Shown here in pieces: positions 1-6,820 of a stretch of 12,288 nucleotides of DNA. The notes under the pieces are model-generated. The model made no database searches and had not been told where the DNA came from. It worked only from the letters and a program-made list of their open reading frames with translations. The translations under genes were made by a program, and so were the position numbers. The first letter of the stretch is position 1. The number at the start of each line of letters is the position of its first letter. The DNA comes from Spirochaetia bacterium UBA5550. GTDB lineage: Bacteria > Spirochaetota > UBA4802 > UBA5550. The DNA is taken from the NCBI GenBank assembly GCA_002425885.1, contig DINC01000125.1:17298-29585 (forward strand). Reading direction: 5' to 3'.

Positions 1-82
1 GATTGCGTTAAAGGATGTTTGAAGTTTATTGCCCGACGCTGGAGCTGTAATTTAAATTTTTTATACTAAACAAAAAAATAGT

Positions 83-109
83 TAAACATTTGACGGGTGT
101 ATCCGATAT
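83..109 (+). promoter_or_regulatory. Candidate sigma-28 (FliA-type) promoter
   Basis: TAAA at 83-86 is followed by exactly 15 nt and then TCCGATAT at 102-109. The FliA consensus is TAAA-N15-GCCGATAA, so the -35 core, the spacing and the CCGATA core all agree. Transcription would begin near 116-118, leaving a short leader with a strong GGAGG at 141-145. A sigma-70 reading is also possible (TTGACG at 90-95, 18 nt, TATGTA at 114-119). The choice between them is inference. Confidence 0.5.
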
Positions 110-150
110 AAATTATGTAGAAATAACAAACAATTGTAATGGAGGAATTC

Positions 151-537
151 ATGAATATATACAAATTGCAGAAAGAAACCGGACGAAAAACAGAAAGAAA
201 GGTTCTCTCCACTAAAGTATCCGCTCTTAAAAGAGCAGCAGGCGGGGAGGATATAGTCACTCTCTCAGATGAAGCAATTGAGAAATTCAGGAGGGACAGT
301 TCAGCAAAAAACAGGGAGGAGTATCTGAGGGATCTGGCTCTTCAGCATATTAATGATTACAGCCCTGAACTTGAGAATCCTGAGGATGATCCGGAATTTG
401 TGAAAGCTGAAAAACTTTCTCTCCTTGCGGAACTGGTTATCCGCGTAGCTATTCCCGGTAAAAGCAGCCGTATTTATGGGAGTGTCACTGACTTTGTTGT
501 AGAGCAGCTTTCGGGGAGTAATAATAACAGCCGGTAA
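151..537 (+). CDS. Small hypothetical protein, possibly FlgM-like (anti-sigma-28)
   Basis: A 128-residue soluble, charged protein with no signal peptide or membrane segment. The ATG at 151 is chosen because GGAGG (141-145) lies 5 nt upstream; an in-frame ATG at 139 sits on that ribosome binding site and is unlikely. The first 30 residues are basic. Residues 34-42 read D-x-V-x-L-S-x-x-A, a pattern common in FlgM proteins just before the sigma-binding helices. A hydrophobic, probably helical segment follows at about 87-100, and the C-terminus (about 108-120) is also likely helical. FlgM is usually 85-105 residues, so this is long and the resemblance is weak. The candidate FliA promoter in front would fit a late flagellar gene. 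No other flagellar gene is visible. That it is a gene is fairly sure; its function is not. Confidence 0.82.
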   Translation: MNIYKLQKETGRKTERKVLSTKVSALKRAAGGEDIVTLSDEAIEKFRRDSSAKNREEYLRDLALQHINDYSPELENPEDDPEFVKAEKLSLLAELVIRVAIPGKSSRIYGSVTDFVVEQLSGSNNNSR

Positions 538-571
538 GCGGTGTTTTAAGCTGATAATAATTTTAAATTTA

Positions 572-619
572 CGCTCATAAAAAAACTCCTGAAATAATTC
601 AGGAGTTTTTTTATGAGCG
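572..619. terminator. Two-way intrinsic terminator (perfect 22-bp inverted repeat)
   Basis: Arms 572-593 and 598-619 are perfect reverse complements around a 4-nt ATAA loop. The core is CTCCTGAA/TTCAGGAG, flanked by seven A on the left and seven T on the right, so each strand gives an 8-bp hairpin followed by a U-tract. It can stop the small gene on the plus strand and the tRNA on the minus strand. The outer bases of the right arm (616-619) are the last bases of the tRNA gene, so the repeat reaches into the mature tRNA end. Confidence 0.88.
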
Positions 620-686
620 GGTAGCGGGAATCGAACCCGCGTAGTTAGCTTGGAAGGCTAAAGTTCTACCATTGAACTACACCCGC
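616..686 (-). tRNA. tRNA-Gly, anticodon TCC
   Basis: The reverse complement folds into a complete 71-nt cloverleaf: acceptor stem GCGGGTG with TACCCGC (one G-T pair), D-stem GTTC/GAAC, anticodon stem TTAGC/GCTAA with loop CTTCCAA, and T-stem GCGGG/CCCGC with loop TTCGATT. The anticodon TCC occupies 652-654. The discriminator base is T, as is usual for bacterial tRNA-Gly. The CCA end is not encoded (the next bases read C-A-T), so it must be added after transcription. It would read GGA and GGG codons. Confidence 0.97.
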
Positions 687-698
687 AATGAAAAGAAC

Positions 699-725
699 TA
701 AATAATTTTAAGCTCTGTGCGTCAA
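699..725 (-). promoter_or_regulatory. Possible promoter of the tRNA-Gly gene
   Basis: On the minus strand TTGACG (725-720) is followed after 15 nt by TATTTA (704-699), which would start transcription a few bases before the mature tRNA 5' end at 686. The -35 match is good (5 of 6). The -10 is only fair and the spacing is short; TTTAGT at 17 nt is an alternative -10. Confidence 0.35.
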
Positions 726-845
726 TAAAAAATTTTTCTGATTCTGTAAAATCTTTTTTATATCGGGAAAATATTCATTTATCGTCTATCCGCTCCAAAA
801 ACTGCACATAAAAATTTTCGATTATAGAAAAAATCGTTTTTCTGA

Positions 846-874
846 TTGACATTTATGTCTCGTATGGTTAAAAA
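846..874 (+). promoter_or_regulatory. Sigma-70-type promoter of the mraZ/dcw operon
   Basis: A perfect TTGACA (846-851) is followed after 17 nt by TAAAAA (869-874), which matches TATAAT at four positions. A-tracts and a weak AT-rich hairpin (826-843) lie directly upstream and could act as an UP-like element. The rest of the 687-935 intergenic stretch shows no gene. The predicted start, about 881, lies inside the MraZ boxes. Confidence 0.6.
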
Positions 875-899
875 TGGGGAAAAGTGGTGAATTTTGTTG
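865..899 (+). promoter_or_regulatory. Putative MraZ operator: four phased TGGKK-like boxes
   Basis: Pentamers TGGTT (865-869), TGGGG (875-879), TGGTG (885-889) and TGTTG (895-899) recur with exact 10-nt period, separated by AAAAA, AAAAG and AATTT. MraZ of Escherichia coli and of mollicutes is known to bind direct repeats of this type and spacing ahead of its own gene. The boxes cover the -10 region and the predicted start point, which fits autorepression. The last box is the weakest match. Confidence 0.7.
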
Positions 900-935
900 A
901 ATTAATCCAATTTAAGGGGTTTCCGGGTATAATTT

Positions 936-1373
936 ATGTTCATGGGAGAGTATTCCCCCGCGCTTGACGACAAGGGGAGAGTGGCTATCCCTGTAAAGCT
1001 GAGAAAAGCTTTCGGGGAGGATGCACTGGTTGAAAAACTGGTGGTTACTCACGGCCTGGATAAATGCCTCATGGCCTTCCGGAATGAAGAATGGAATGAA
1101 TTTGTTGAAAAGAAACTCATGCCCCTTTCCCAGTCTGACCCTAAGAACAGGATGAGCGTCAGGTTCCTTGTTGGAGGAGCCTGCGAATGCGAACTCGATA
1201 AGCAGGGGAGAATGGTTATACCTTCAAACCTTTTAAAATATGCAGGTATCACAAACGATGTAATTATACTCGGTCTCTTTAATAAAATTGAGATATGGTC
1301 AAAAGAGGTTTATGAAGAGTGCAGACCGGACGGCGCTATTATGAATTCATTCGCCGATGAGATGGGATTTTGA
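936..1373 (+). CDS. mraZ: Transcriptional regulator MraZ
   Basis: MraZ is a DNA-binding ring-forming protein that controls its own dcw operon. The 145 residues are the usual length and contain two SpoVT/AbrB-type halves, each with the signature loop: DDKGR at 11-15 and DKQGR at 88-92, both followed by a V-I/V-P type strand. The N-terminus MFMGEY matches the family's MFxGEY, which favours the ATG at 936 over the one at 942. A stop codon at 930-932 rules out an earlier start. The ribosome binding site is weak: AAGGGG at 914-919 is 16 nt away, and only CGGGT (924-928) is close. It is first in the operon and lies 36 nt after the last of the four operator-like boxes. The next gene starts 16 nt after its stop. 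Confidence 0.97.
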   Translation: MFMGEYSPALDDKGRVAIPVKLRKAFGEDALVEKLVVTHGLDKCLMAFRNEEWNEFVEKKLMPLSQSDPKNRMSVRFLVGGACECELDKQGRMVIPSNLLKYAGITNDVIILGLFNKIEIWSKEVYEECRPDGAIMNSFADEMGF

Positions 1374-1389
1374 GGACGGTTGCTGACTG

Positions 1390-2367
1390 ATGGGACATAA
1401 TCATACAATAGATGAATTTTTTAATGAATCATACATACATAAACCTGTTCTCTGGCGCGAAATTGTTGACATCATAGATTGTTCTTTGAAAAAGGGGAGT
1501 GGCCATCTTGTTGACTGTACTCTTGGCGAGGGGGGGCATTCGGAGATTTTTCTTAAGCTCTATCCCGAAATGAAGATTACCGCTTTTGAAAGGGACAGTG
1601 AAATTTTAGCAAGGGCCAAAGAGAGGCTTTCGGCTTTCGGCAGCAGAATCGCATATATTAACAGCAACTTTTCCGGCATAGCAGATCTCCTACCTCCGGA
1701 CAATCCGCCTGATTATATCCTGTACGATTTCGGTATCTCATCGTATCACTTTGATAAAAGCGGCAGGGGGTTCACCTTCGCAAGTGACGAGCCTCTGGAT
1801 ATGAGTCTCGGATGTACTGAACTTAACGCGTCTGATGTGATTAATAAGTATCCGGAAAAAGAGCTGGCGAGAATATTCAGGGAATACGGCGAAGAGAACT
1901 GGGCTGCCTGGATTGCGAAGATTATTGTGGAGCGGAGAGCTGCGAAGCCCGTTGAAACTTCCGCAGAGCTTGCGTCTATTGTACTTGCAGCAATTCCGAA
2001 GAAGTTTCATGTGAAGAATATTCACCCTGCTACACGGGTATTTCAGGCTGTGAGAATTGAGGTGAACCGTGAACTTCAGTCTATTGAGGCTGGACTTAAG
2101 GGGGGATTTCAAATGCTGGCTGAAGGTGGGGTAATGATGGCGATTTCATTTCATTCCCTTGAGGACAGGATCGCAAAAATTTTTTTCAGGCGGATGAAGG
2201 ACGGCTGCCTCTGCGGAGCGGAGCCTGACAAATGCAATTGCATGAACAGGTCTTTTGCTGAGCTTCTTACAAAGAAACCGGTTACGGCTGATGAGGATGA
2301 ACTCAGATGGAACAACAGGTCCCGGAGTGCTAAACTCAGGGCTGCAAGGAAGATAAGAAGTTTCTGA
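1390..2367 (+). CDS. rsmH: 16S rRNA (cytosine-1402-N4)-methyltransferase RsmH (MraW)
   Basis: A cytoplasmic SAM-dependent enzyme that methylates N4 of C1402 in 16S rRNA at the decoding centre. The 325 residues are close to family length with a slightly long N-terminus. Seen in order: HKPVL (17-21), the SAM-binding loop TLGEGGHS (44-51), an acidic ERDSE at the end of the next strand (about 67-71), YDFGISS (about 112-118, LDLGVSS in most homologues), GRGFTF and PLDMSLG nearby, ISFHSLEDR (about 252-260), a C-x-C...C-x-C segment near 274-285, and the C-terminal NRSRSAKLRAARK. The start is ATG with GAGGA at 1372-1376, rather distant (13 nt); an in-frame TGA at 1384 blocks any earlier start. It follows mraZ, as in most dcw clusters. 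Confidence 0.97.
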   Translation: MGHNHTIDEFFNESYIHKPVLWREIVDIIDCSLKKGSGHLVDCTLGEGGHSEIFLKLYPEMKITAFERDSEILARAKERLSAFGSRIAYINSNFSGIADLLPPDNPPDYILYDFGISSYHFDKSGRGFTFASDEPLDMSLGCTELNASDVINKYPEKELARIFREYGEENWAAWIAKIIVERRAAKPVETSAELASIVLAAIPKKFHVKNIHPATRVFQAVRIEVNRELQSIEAGLKGGFQMLAEGGVMMAISFHSLEDRIAKIFFRRMKDGCLCGAEPDKCNCMNRSFAELLTKKPVTADEDELRWNNRSRSAKLRAARKIRSF

Positions 2368-2377
2368 CGGATTATAT

Positions 2378-2665
2378 ATGAAGTATTTTATGGTAGTATT
2401 TATGATGAGTGTTTTTGTACTCCTCTACGTGTGGCAGAACATTGAGGTTATGCGGATGAAGATGGATTACAGAAAGCTTGTCAAAGTCGAGCATGAACTG
2501 ACTGAAGAAAATAAAAGACATCTCGCGGAGCTTGAGAGGCTGCGGAACTTCAGGATAGTTGAAAATGCGGTTGCAGGGAAAGGTGTGAGAAGAATGCAAC
2601 CGCAGGACATGCTTGTGCTGAAAAACGAAGAAAAGAAAGAAAACGGTAAAAATGAAAGCAAGTGA
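2378..2665 (+). CDS. ftsL: Cell division protein FtsL-like
   Basis: A 95-residue single-pass membrane protein, recognised by architecture and position more than by identity. It has a two-residue-plus cytoplasmic tip, a membrane segment at about 4-19, then a periplasmic coiled coil at about 31-58 rich in Leu and Glu. Next comes a segment at 62-81 (ENAVAGKGVRRMQPQDMLVL) resembling the FtsL end pattern in which a short helix precedes G-[MV]-R-x-x-x-P-x-D. The tail is highly charged. FtsL links FtsB and FtsQ to FtsW-FtsI in the divisome. It starts 10 nt after rsmH with a poor ribosome binding site and overlaps murE by 14 nt. The usual next gene, ftsI, is absent. Confidence 0.8.
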   Translation: MKYFMVVFMMSVFVLLYVWQNIEVMRMKMDYRKLVKVEHELTEENKRHLAELERLRNFRIVENAVAGKGVRRMQPQDMLVLKNEEKKENGKNESK

Positions 2666-4163
2666 GATTCTTAAGGGATCCTGTGAACTGATTACCACTG
2701 CGGGTTGCGCTGATCCGGCGTCTGTTGATATAACATCAGTGGAGTATGATTCAAGACGCGCCGGTGCGGGAAGCATGTTTGTGGCTGTGAAGGGCTTTGA
2801 GAGTGACGGGCATTCATACATTGAGGCCGCTGTTAAGAACGGATGCCGCTGTGTGCTCATCTCGGATGAGAGGCTTCAGGATTTTATTCACCTTGAATCT
2901 GAGGGCGTTATGTTTCTTGTATCCCATGATTCGCGCAGGGCTCTTTCAAGAGTCTCTTCTGTTTTTTTCGGGGAGCCTTCAAAGAGGCTTCATATTACGG
3001 GGATTACCGGTACTAACGGAAAAACATCAATAACATATCTTCTTGAATCAATATATAACAGCAGCGGTTATTCATGCGGAGTCATAGGTACAGTAAATTA
3101 CAGATGGAAGGGGAAGGTTCTTCCCGCTCCGAATACCACTCCTGAGTCAAAGGATATACAGGAACTTTTAAAGCAGATGCTTGACGATGGTGTTACTCAC
3201 GTTGTCATGGAGGTTTCGTCACATGCCCTTTACCTGGACAGAGTTGAGGATGTCTGTTTTGACAGTGCAGTTTTCACTAATCTGACACAGGATCATCTTG
3301 ATTTTCATAAGACCTTTGATGCTTATTTTGATGCCAAGAGAAGGCTTTTTGAACTCCTTGAGAAAAGCTGCAAGCAGAACAGGGCCGCAATTATAAACAC
3401 TGATGATGATTACGGCAGGCGGATTTATGAATCGCATAACGGGTATACATTTAAGATGATCTCATACGGAGAGAGTGAAGGGGCTGTTCTCCTTGCTGCT
3501 CCTGAAAGTATAGACAACTCCATTACAGGTATAAGCTACAGGTTTGTCCATGGGCCGGACAGGAGAGATATAAAACTTAAACTTGCAGGGAGATTTCAGG
3601 TGTACAATTCACTTGCGGCTCTGGGCTCCGCTCTTTATTCCGGGGTTGATATTGATGATGTGATTAAAGGGATGAGTAAACTTGACTCTGTACCCGGAAG
3701 GCTCCAGGTTGTTGACACAGGGGCGGGTTTTTACGCTGTGGTTGATTATGCCCACACAGGGGATGCTCTGCTTAAACTTCTTCAGTCAGTTAATGAGATG
3801 CCGCATAACAGGGTGATTACTGTATTCGGCTGCGGTGGAGACAGGGACAGGACAAAACGCCCGGTTATGGGGAAGATTGCGGTTGATAATTCAGATTTCG
3901 CGGTTGTGACAAGTGACAATCCGAGAACTGAGGATGCAAATGCTATAATAGATGATATAATGAAAGGAATTACAGGCGGAAGTTATATAGTTGAACCTGA
4001 CAGGGAGAAGGCTATAGAAGCTGCGATTAATATTGCTGAAAAAGGCGATGTTGTGGTGATTGCCGGAAAAGGGCATGAGGATTACCAGATAATAGGAAAG
4101 ACAAAGCATCATTTCGATGACAGAGAGATGGCGCTTAAATATATGAACGGTAAAAAGAATTGA
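2652..4163 (+). CDS. murE: UDP-MurNAc-L-Ala-D-Glu:meso-diaminopimelate ligase MurE
   Basis: A cytoplasmic ATP-dependent ligase that adds the third residue to the peptidoglycan stem peptide. The 503 residues cover all three Mur-ligase domains: an N-terminal UDP-binding domain (1 to about 110) with YDSRR (32-36), a central ATPase domain with P-loop GTNGKTS (120-126), NTTPES (161-166), EVSSHAL (187-193), TNLTQDHLDFH (209-219) and a probable carbamylated Lys in DAKRR (about 229), and a C-terminal domain with the amino-acid-specificity motif DNPR (422-425) and GKGHE (472-476). DNPR indicates meso-diaminopimelate rather than lysine. In the usual YAHTPD motif the proline is replaced by Gly (G370). 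The ATG at 2652 lies inside the ftsL end, with only weak ribosome binding signals, so translation is probably coupled. Confidence 0.97.
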   Translation: MKASEILKGSCELITTAGCADPASVDITSVEYDSRRAGAGSMFVAVKGFESDGHSYIEAAVKNGCRCVLISDERLQDFIHLESEGVMFLVSHDSRRALSRVSSVFFGEPSKRLHITGITGTNGKTSITYLLESIYNSSGYSCGVIGTVNYRWKGKVLPAPNTTPESKDIQELLKQMLDDGVTHVVMEVSSHALYLDRVEDVCFDSAVFTNLTQDHLDFHKTFDAYFDAKRRLFELLEKSCKQNRAAIINTDDDYGRRIYESHNGYTFKMISYGESEGAVLLAAPESIDNSITGISYRFVHGPDRRDIKLKLAGRFQVYNSLAALGSALYSGVDIDDVIKGMSKLDSVPGRLQVVDTGAGFYAVVDYAHTGDALLKLLQSVNEMPHNRVITVFGCGGDRDRTKRPVMGKIAVDNSDFAVVTSDNPRTEDANAIIDDIMKGITGGSYIVEPDREKAIEAAINIAEKGDVVVIAGKGHEDYQIIGKTKHHFDDREMALKYMNGKKN

Positions 4164-5548
4164 AAGATATTTTCAGAACAACAGCGGGTGAAGTTGCAGC
4201 AATTACCGGAGGGAGATTGATCTCCGGCACGGATGAGCTGGTTCTGGAAACCATAACAACAGATTCCCGAGAACTGGGCGGGAATAATCTTTTCATTCCG
4301 ATAGTGGGAGAGAAGTTTGACGGGCATGATTTTATACCGGAACTTTTTAAAGCGGATAAAATTTCATGTTCTCTTACAATGAAAGAGGGGTTTGAAACCG
4401 CAGCATCTGATTCAGGGAAAACTCTGATTAAATGCGATGATACTCTTGCCGCTCTCGGAAAAATTGCGAAATTTCACAGAAACCGTTTTTCACCTCTCAC
4501 TTTGGGGATTACCGGAACTAACGGAAAGACAACAACGAAGGAGCTGATTTATTCGGTTCTTTCTGCTAAATACAAGACTCTGAGAAATACAAAAAATTAT
4601 AATAATGAGATTGGTGTCCCATTCACGCTCCTTCAGATGGAAGCTTCACATGAAGCAGCTGTTATTGAGATGGGGATGAACCACACAGGTGAAATCGAAA
4701 GGCTGTCGAATATAGTTCAGCCTGATATAGCTGTAATTACAAATGTGGGAGCCGGCCACCTCGAGTTTTTAGGCTCAGTTGAAAATGTTGCTAATGCCAA
4801 GTCCGAAATCCTTTCCGGAATGAAGAGAGGTTCAACACTTATCGCTAACAGGGAGACTGAATGTTTTCATATAATTGAGAAGCATGCTTCTGAACACGGT
4901 GTGAATCTGTTAACCTTCGGTCTTGAAGCGGGAGCTGATTTCAGGCCTGATTCTTTTAAACTCACAAGAGAGAGCGTTTCAGTTACTTACAGGGGTAGAA
5001 AAATTTCAGTCCCCCTTTACGGCAGGCATAATATTTATAATCTTATGGCGGCAATTGCTGCTGCTGAAGCAGCGGATGTCGATCTCTCTGATGCTGCTGA
5101 AAAGCTTGCATCATTTGAAAATGTGGGGGGACGCAGCGAAATTATCGACAGGGGATATGTAATAATCAATGACACCTACAATTCTAATCCCCTTTCCTCT
5201 CTCTACGCTCTTGAATCAGTGTGTGATGTTTTCCCTGACAGAAAAAAAACCGCTGTGCTTGCTGATATGAAGGAACTTGGAGAACTCGCAGGGCTTTATC
5301 ATGTGAAAGTGGGTGAGTTCGTTGCTGCGAGAAAATTCAACCAGCTTCTGCTGTTCGGGGAGATGTCGGAATATTATGAGAAGGGTGCGTCAGCCGCAGG
5401 TATGAACCCGGATAAAATAAAAAAGTTTGATTCAAAGGATCAGATCGCTGAATTTATTTCATCAAGGCTTTGCGATAAGGATGTGGTGCTTGTTAAGGGA
5501 TCGCGTTCGATGAAGATGGAAGATGTTGTTAACAGACTTATTGCATGA
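4160..5548 (+). CDS. murF: UDP-MurNAc-tripeptide:D-Ala-D-Ala ligase MurF
   Basis: A cytoplasmic ligase that joins D-Ala-D-Ala to the UDP-MurNAc-tripeptide, giving the pentapeptide precursor. The 462 residues are of normal length. Motifs in order: TTDSRE (33-38) of the N-terminal domain, P-loop GITGTNGKTTTKE (116-128), NYNNEIGVP (147-154), EMGMNHTGEI (170-179), ITNVGAGHLE (193-202), a probable carbamylated Lys in ANAKSE (about 214), NDTYNSNP (338-344) and KGSRSMKME (446-454). The start is a TTG overlapping the murE stop in TTGA (4-nt overlap); no in-frame ATG occurs before residue 74, which would remove most of the first domain, so TTG is well supported. The Shine-Dalgarno signal is weak, so coupling to murE is likely. 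Confidence 0.97.
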   Translation: MKDIFRTTAGEVAAITGGRLISGTDELVLETITTDSRELGGNNLFIPIVGEKFDGHDFIPELFKADKISCSLTMKEGFETAASDSGKTLIKCDDTLAALGKIAKFHRNRFSPLTLGITGTNGKTTTKELIYSVLSAKYKTLRNTKNYNNEIGVPFTLLQMEASHEAAVIEMGMNHTGEIERLSNIVQPDIAVITNVGAGHLEFLGSVENVANAKSEILSGMKRGSTLIANRETECFHIIEKHASEHGVNLLTFGLEAGADFRPDSFKLTRESVSVTYRGRKISVPLYGRHNIYNLMAAIAAAEAADVDLSDAAEKLASFENVGGRSEIIDRGYVIINDTYNSNPLSSLYALESVCDVFPDRKKTAVLADMKELGELAGLYHVKVGEFVAARKFNQLLLFGEMSEYYEKGASAAGMNPDKIKKFDSKDQIAEFISSRLCDKDVVLVKGSRSMKMEDVVNRLIA

Positions 5549-5557
5549 GGTAAAAAA

Positions 5558-6643
5558 ATGTTTTATCATCTGATACTCCCTCTGAAGGAGTATGTATCAT
5601 ATTTCAGGCTTTTCCAGTATATATCTTTCCGTTCGGCATTTGCTGCGCTCACTGCATTACTGCTTGTTCTTATTTTCGGCGGGCTTGTTATACGCTGGCT
5701 TCAGAGGCTGAAACTCGGAGAACAGATAAGAAATCTCGGCCCCGAGAGCCACAAGTCAAAAGCGGGAACGCCCACTATGGGTGGAATACTGATTCTTGGC
5801 GCTGTAATTGTGTCTATGGCATTCTGGGGTAATTTCAGCAACCATTACCTGATTGTTCTTGTTGCCGCAACAGTAATACTGGGCGCGCTTGGATTCATAG
5901 ATGATTATATAAAGGCAGTTAAGAAGAAGAAGGATGGAGTTAATCCTAAAGGAAAACTTATTGTGCAGATTGCAACAGCTTTTGTTGTATCTGCTGTAAT
6001 ATATTTATATCCTTCAAGCGCGAAGGATGCCACAACTCTATATGTCCCCTTTATTAATCAGGCTGTACTGGATCTCGGTTTTTACTGGATACTTTTCGCT
6101 GTAATTGTAATTATAGGCAGCTCAAACGCGGTTAACCTTACAGACGGCCTTGACGGGCTTGCAACAGGCACTGTAGGTATAGTTGCAGCCACTCTTGGTA
6201 TTATGACTTTTCTCACAGGCAATATTAAAATAGCAGATTATCTCGGGATACCTTATATCGCGCACAGCGCGGAACTTACGGTTTTTCTTGCAGCGCTCAC
6301 AGGCGCACTTATAGGTTTTCTCTGGTTCAACAGTAATCCCGCAACAGTTTTTATGGGAGATACCGGCTCTCTTGCGTTAGGCGGTATCATAGGTATAGTT
6401 GCTGTTATGATCAAGAAAGAGATTTTTCTTTTTATAGTCGGCGGGATCTTCGTGATGGAAGCACTCTCTGTTATAATACAGGTGGGTTCATTTAAACTCA
6501 GGAAGAAGAGGATTTTTAAAATGGCTCCGATCCATCATCACTTCGAACTTTCGGGGTGGCCGGAGCAGAAGGTGGTAACAAGAATGTGGATCATCGGTGT
6601 GATCCTTGCAATACTGGGACTTGCGTCGCTGAAGATATTGTAA
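5558..6643 (+). CDS. mraY: Phospho-MurNAc-pentapeptide-transferase MraY
   Basis: An integral inner-membrane enzyme that transfers phospho-MurNAc-pentapeptide to undecaprenyl phosphate, forming lipid I. The 361 residues are the standard length with about ten hydrophobic segments. Family motifs: SHKSKAGTPTMGG (64-76), the Mg-binding DDYIK (115-119), NAVNLTDGLDGLA (190-202), FMGDTGS (265-271) with its catalytic Asp, and the cytoplasmic HHHFELSGW (326-334). The ATG is preceded by TGAGG (5546-5550) at good spacing, and the murF stop is part of that site, so the genes are 9 nt apart. After it the first real gap in the cluster appears. Confidence 0.98.
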   Translation: MFYHLILPLKEYVSYFRLFQYISFRSAFAALTALLLVLIFGGLVIRWLQRLKLGEQIRNLGPESHKSKAGTPTMGGILILGAVIVSMAFWGNFSNHYLIVLVAATVILGALGFIDDYIKAVKKKKDGVNPKGKLIVQIATAFVVSAVIYLYPSSAKDATTLYVPFINQAVLDLGFYWILFAVIVIIGSSNAVNLTDGLDGLATGTVGIVAATLGIMTFLTGNIKIADYLGIPYIAHSAELTVFLAALTGALIGFLWFNSNPATVFMGDTGSLALGGIIGIVAVMIKKEIFLFIVGGIFVMEALSVIIQVGSFKLRKKRIFKMAPIHHHFELSGWPEQKVVTRMWIIGVILAILGLASLKIL

Positions 6644-6666
6644 TGTGATCTTGATTGTTTTATAAT
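6638..6666 (+). promoter_or_regulatory. Candidate internal promoter for murD-ftsW-murG-murC
   Basis: A perfect -10 TATAAT (6661-6666) lies 17 nt after TTGTAA (6638-6643), which matches the -35 consensus at four positions and includes the mraY stop codon. A start near 6673 would leave a leader of about 147 nt before murD. The only sizeable gap in the operon follows directly, which supports a second transcription start. Confidence 0.5.
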
Positions 6667-6727
6667 AAGTTTGTAACAGTTTATTGAAGTATCAGATTTC
6701 TCACCCGGAAAATTAAAGGGGTTCGAA

Positions 6728-6754
6728 ATGTCAGTTCTTAAACTTTCAAAATGA
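6728..6754 (+). other. 8-codon mini-ORF in the murD leader
   Basis: The peptide MSVLKLSK starts at an ATG preceded by AAAGGGG (6715-6721) at 6-nt spacing, the best ribosome binding site in the mraY-murD gap. The ORF is far too short for a folded protein. It could be a leader peptide or the remnant of a lost gene; nothing proves translation. Confidence 0.3.
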
Positions 6755-6760
6755 CAGGTA

Positions 6761-6820
6761 ATGAATGATGTCAGTATTAGTGTTAGATATAAATACAGAT
6801 GCAGAAAAGAAATAATATAA
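6761..6820 (+). other. Mini-ORF ending in TAATG at the murD start
   Basis: A 19-codon frame whose TAA stop (6818-6820) shares one base with the murD ATG at 6820, the same TAATG join seen between murC and the next gene. An overlapping frame at 6765-6815 encodes 16 residues beginning MMSVL and has AGGT 5 nt upstream. At most one of the two is used. Because murD lacks an obvious ribosome binding site, read-through coupling from such an ORF is possible. Confidence 0.22.

Noticed and set aside
1..70. 3' end of an upstream gene or a terminator at the left edge
   Set aside because: Short open stretches exist in two plus frames, but too little sequence is present to identify a gene, and no strong hairpin precedes the T-rich stretch near 57-62.
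66..260. Minus-strand open frame at the left edge
   Set aside because: It overlaps the start of the small plus-strand gene, which has a clear ribosome binding site and promoter; it has no recognisable domain.
826..843. AGAAAAA/TTTTTCT hairpin upstream of the mraZ promoter as a terminator
   Set aside because: The stem is almost all A-T, the loop is four bases and no coding transcript ends there; it is more likely just the A/T-rich region ahead of the -35.
2372..2860. A 162-codon open frame on the minus strand across ftsL and the murE start
   Set aside because: It lies opposite two well-supported plus-strand genes, has no family motif that I recognise and no promoter or ribosome binding site; it is a shadow frame.
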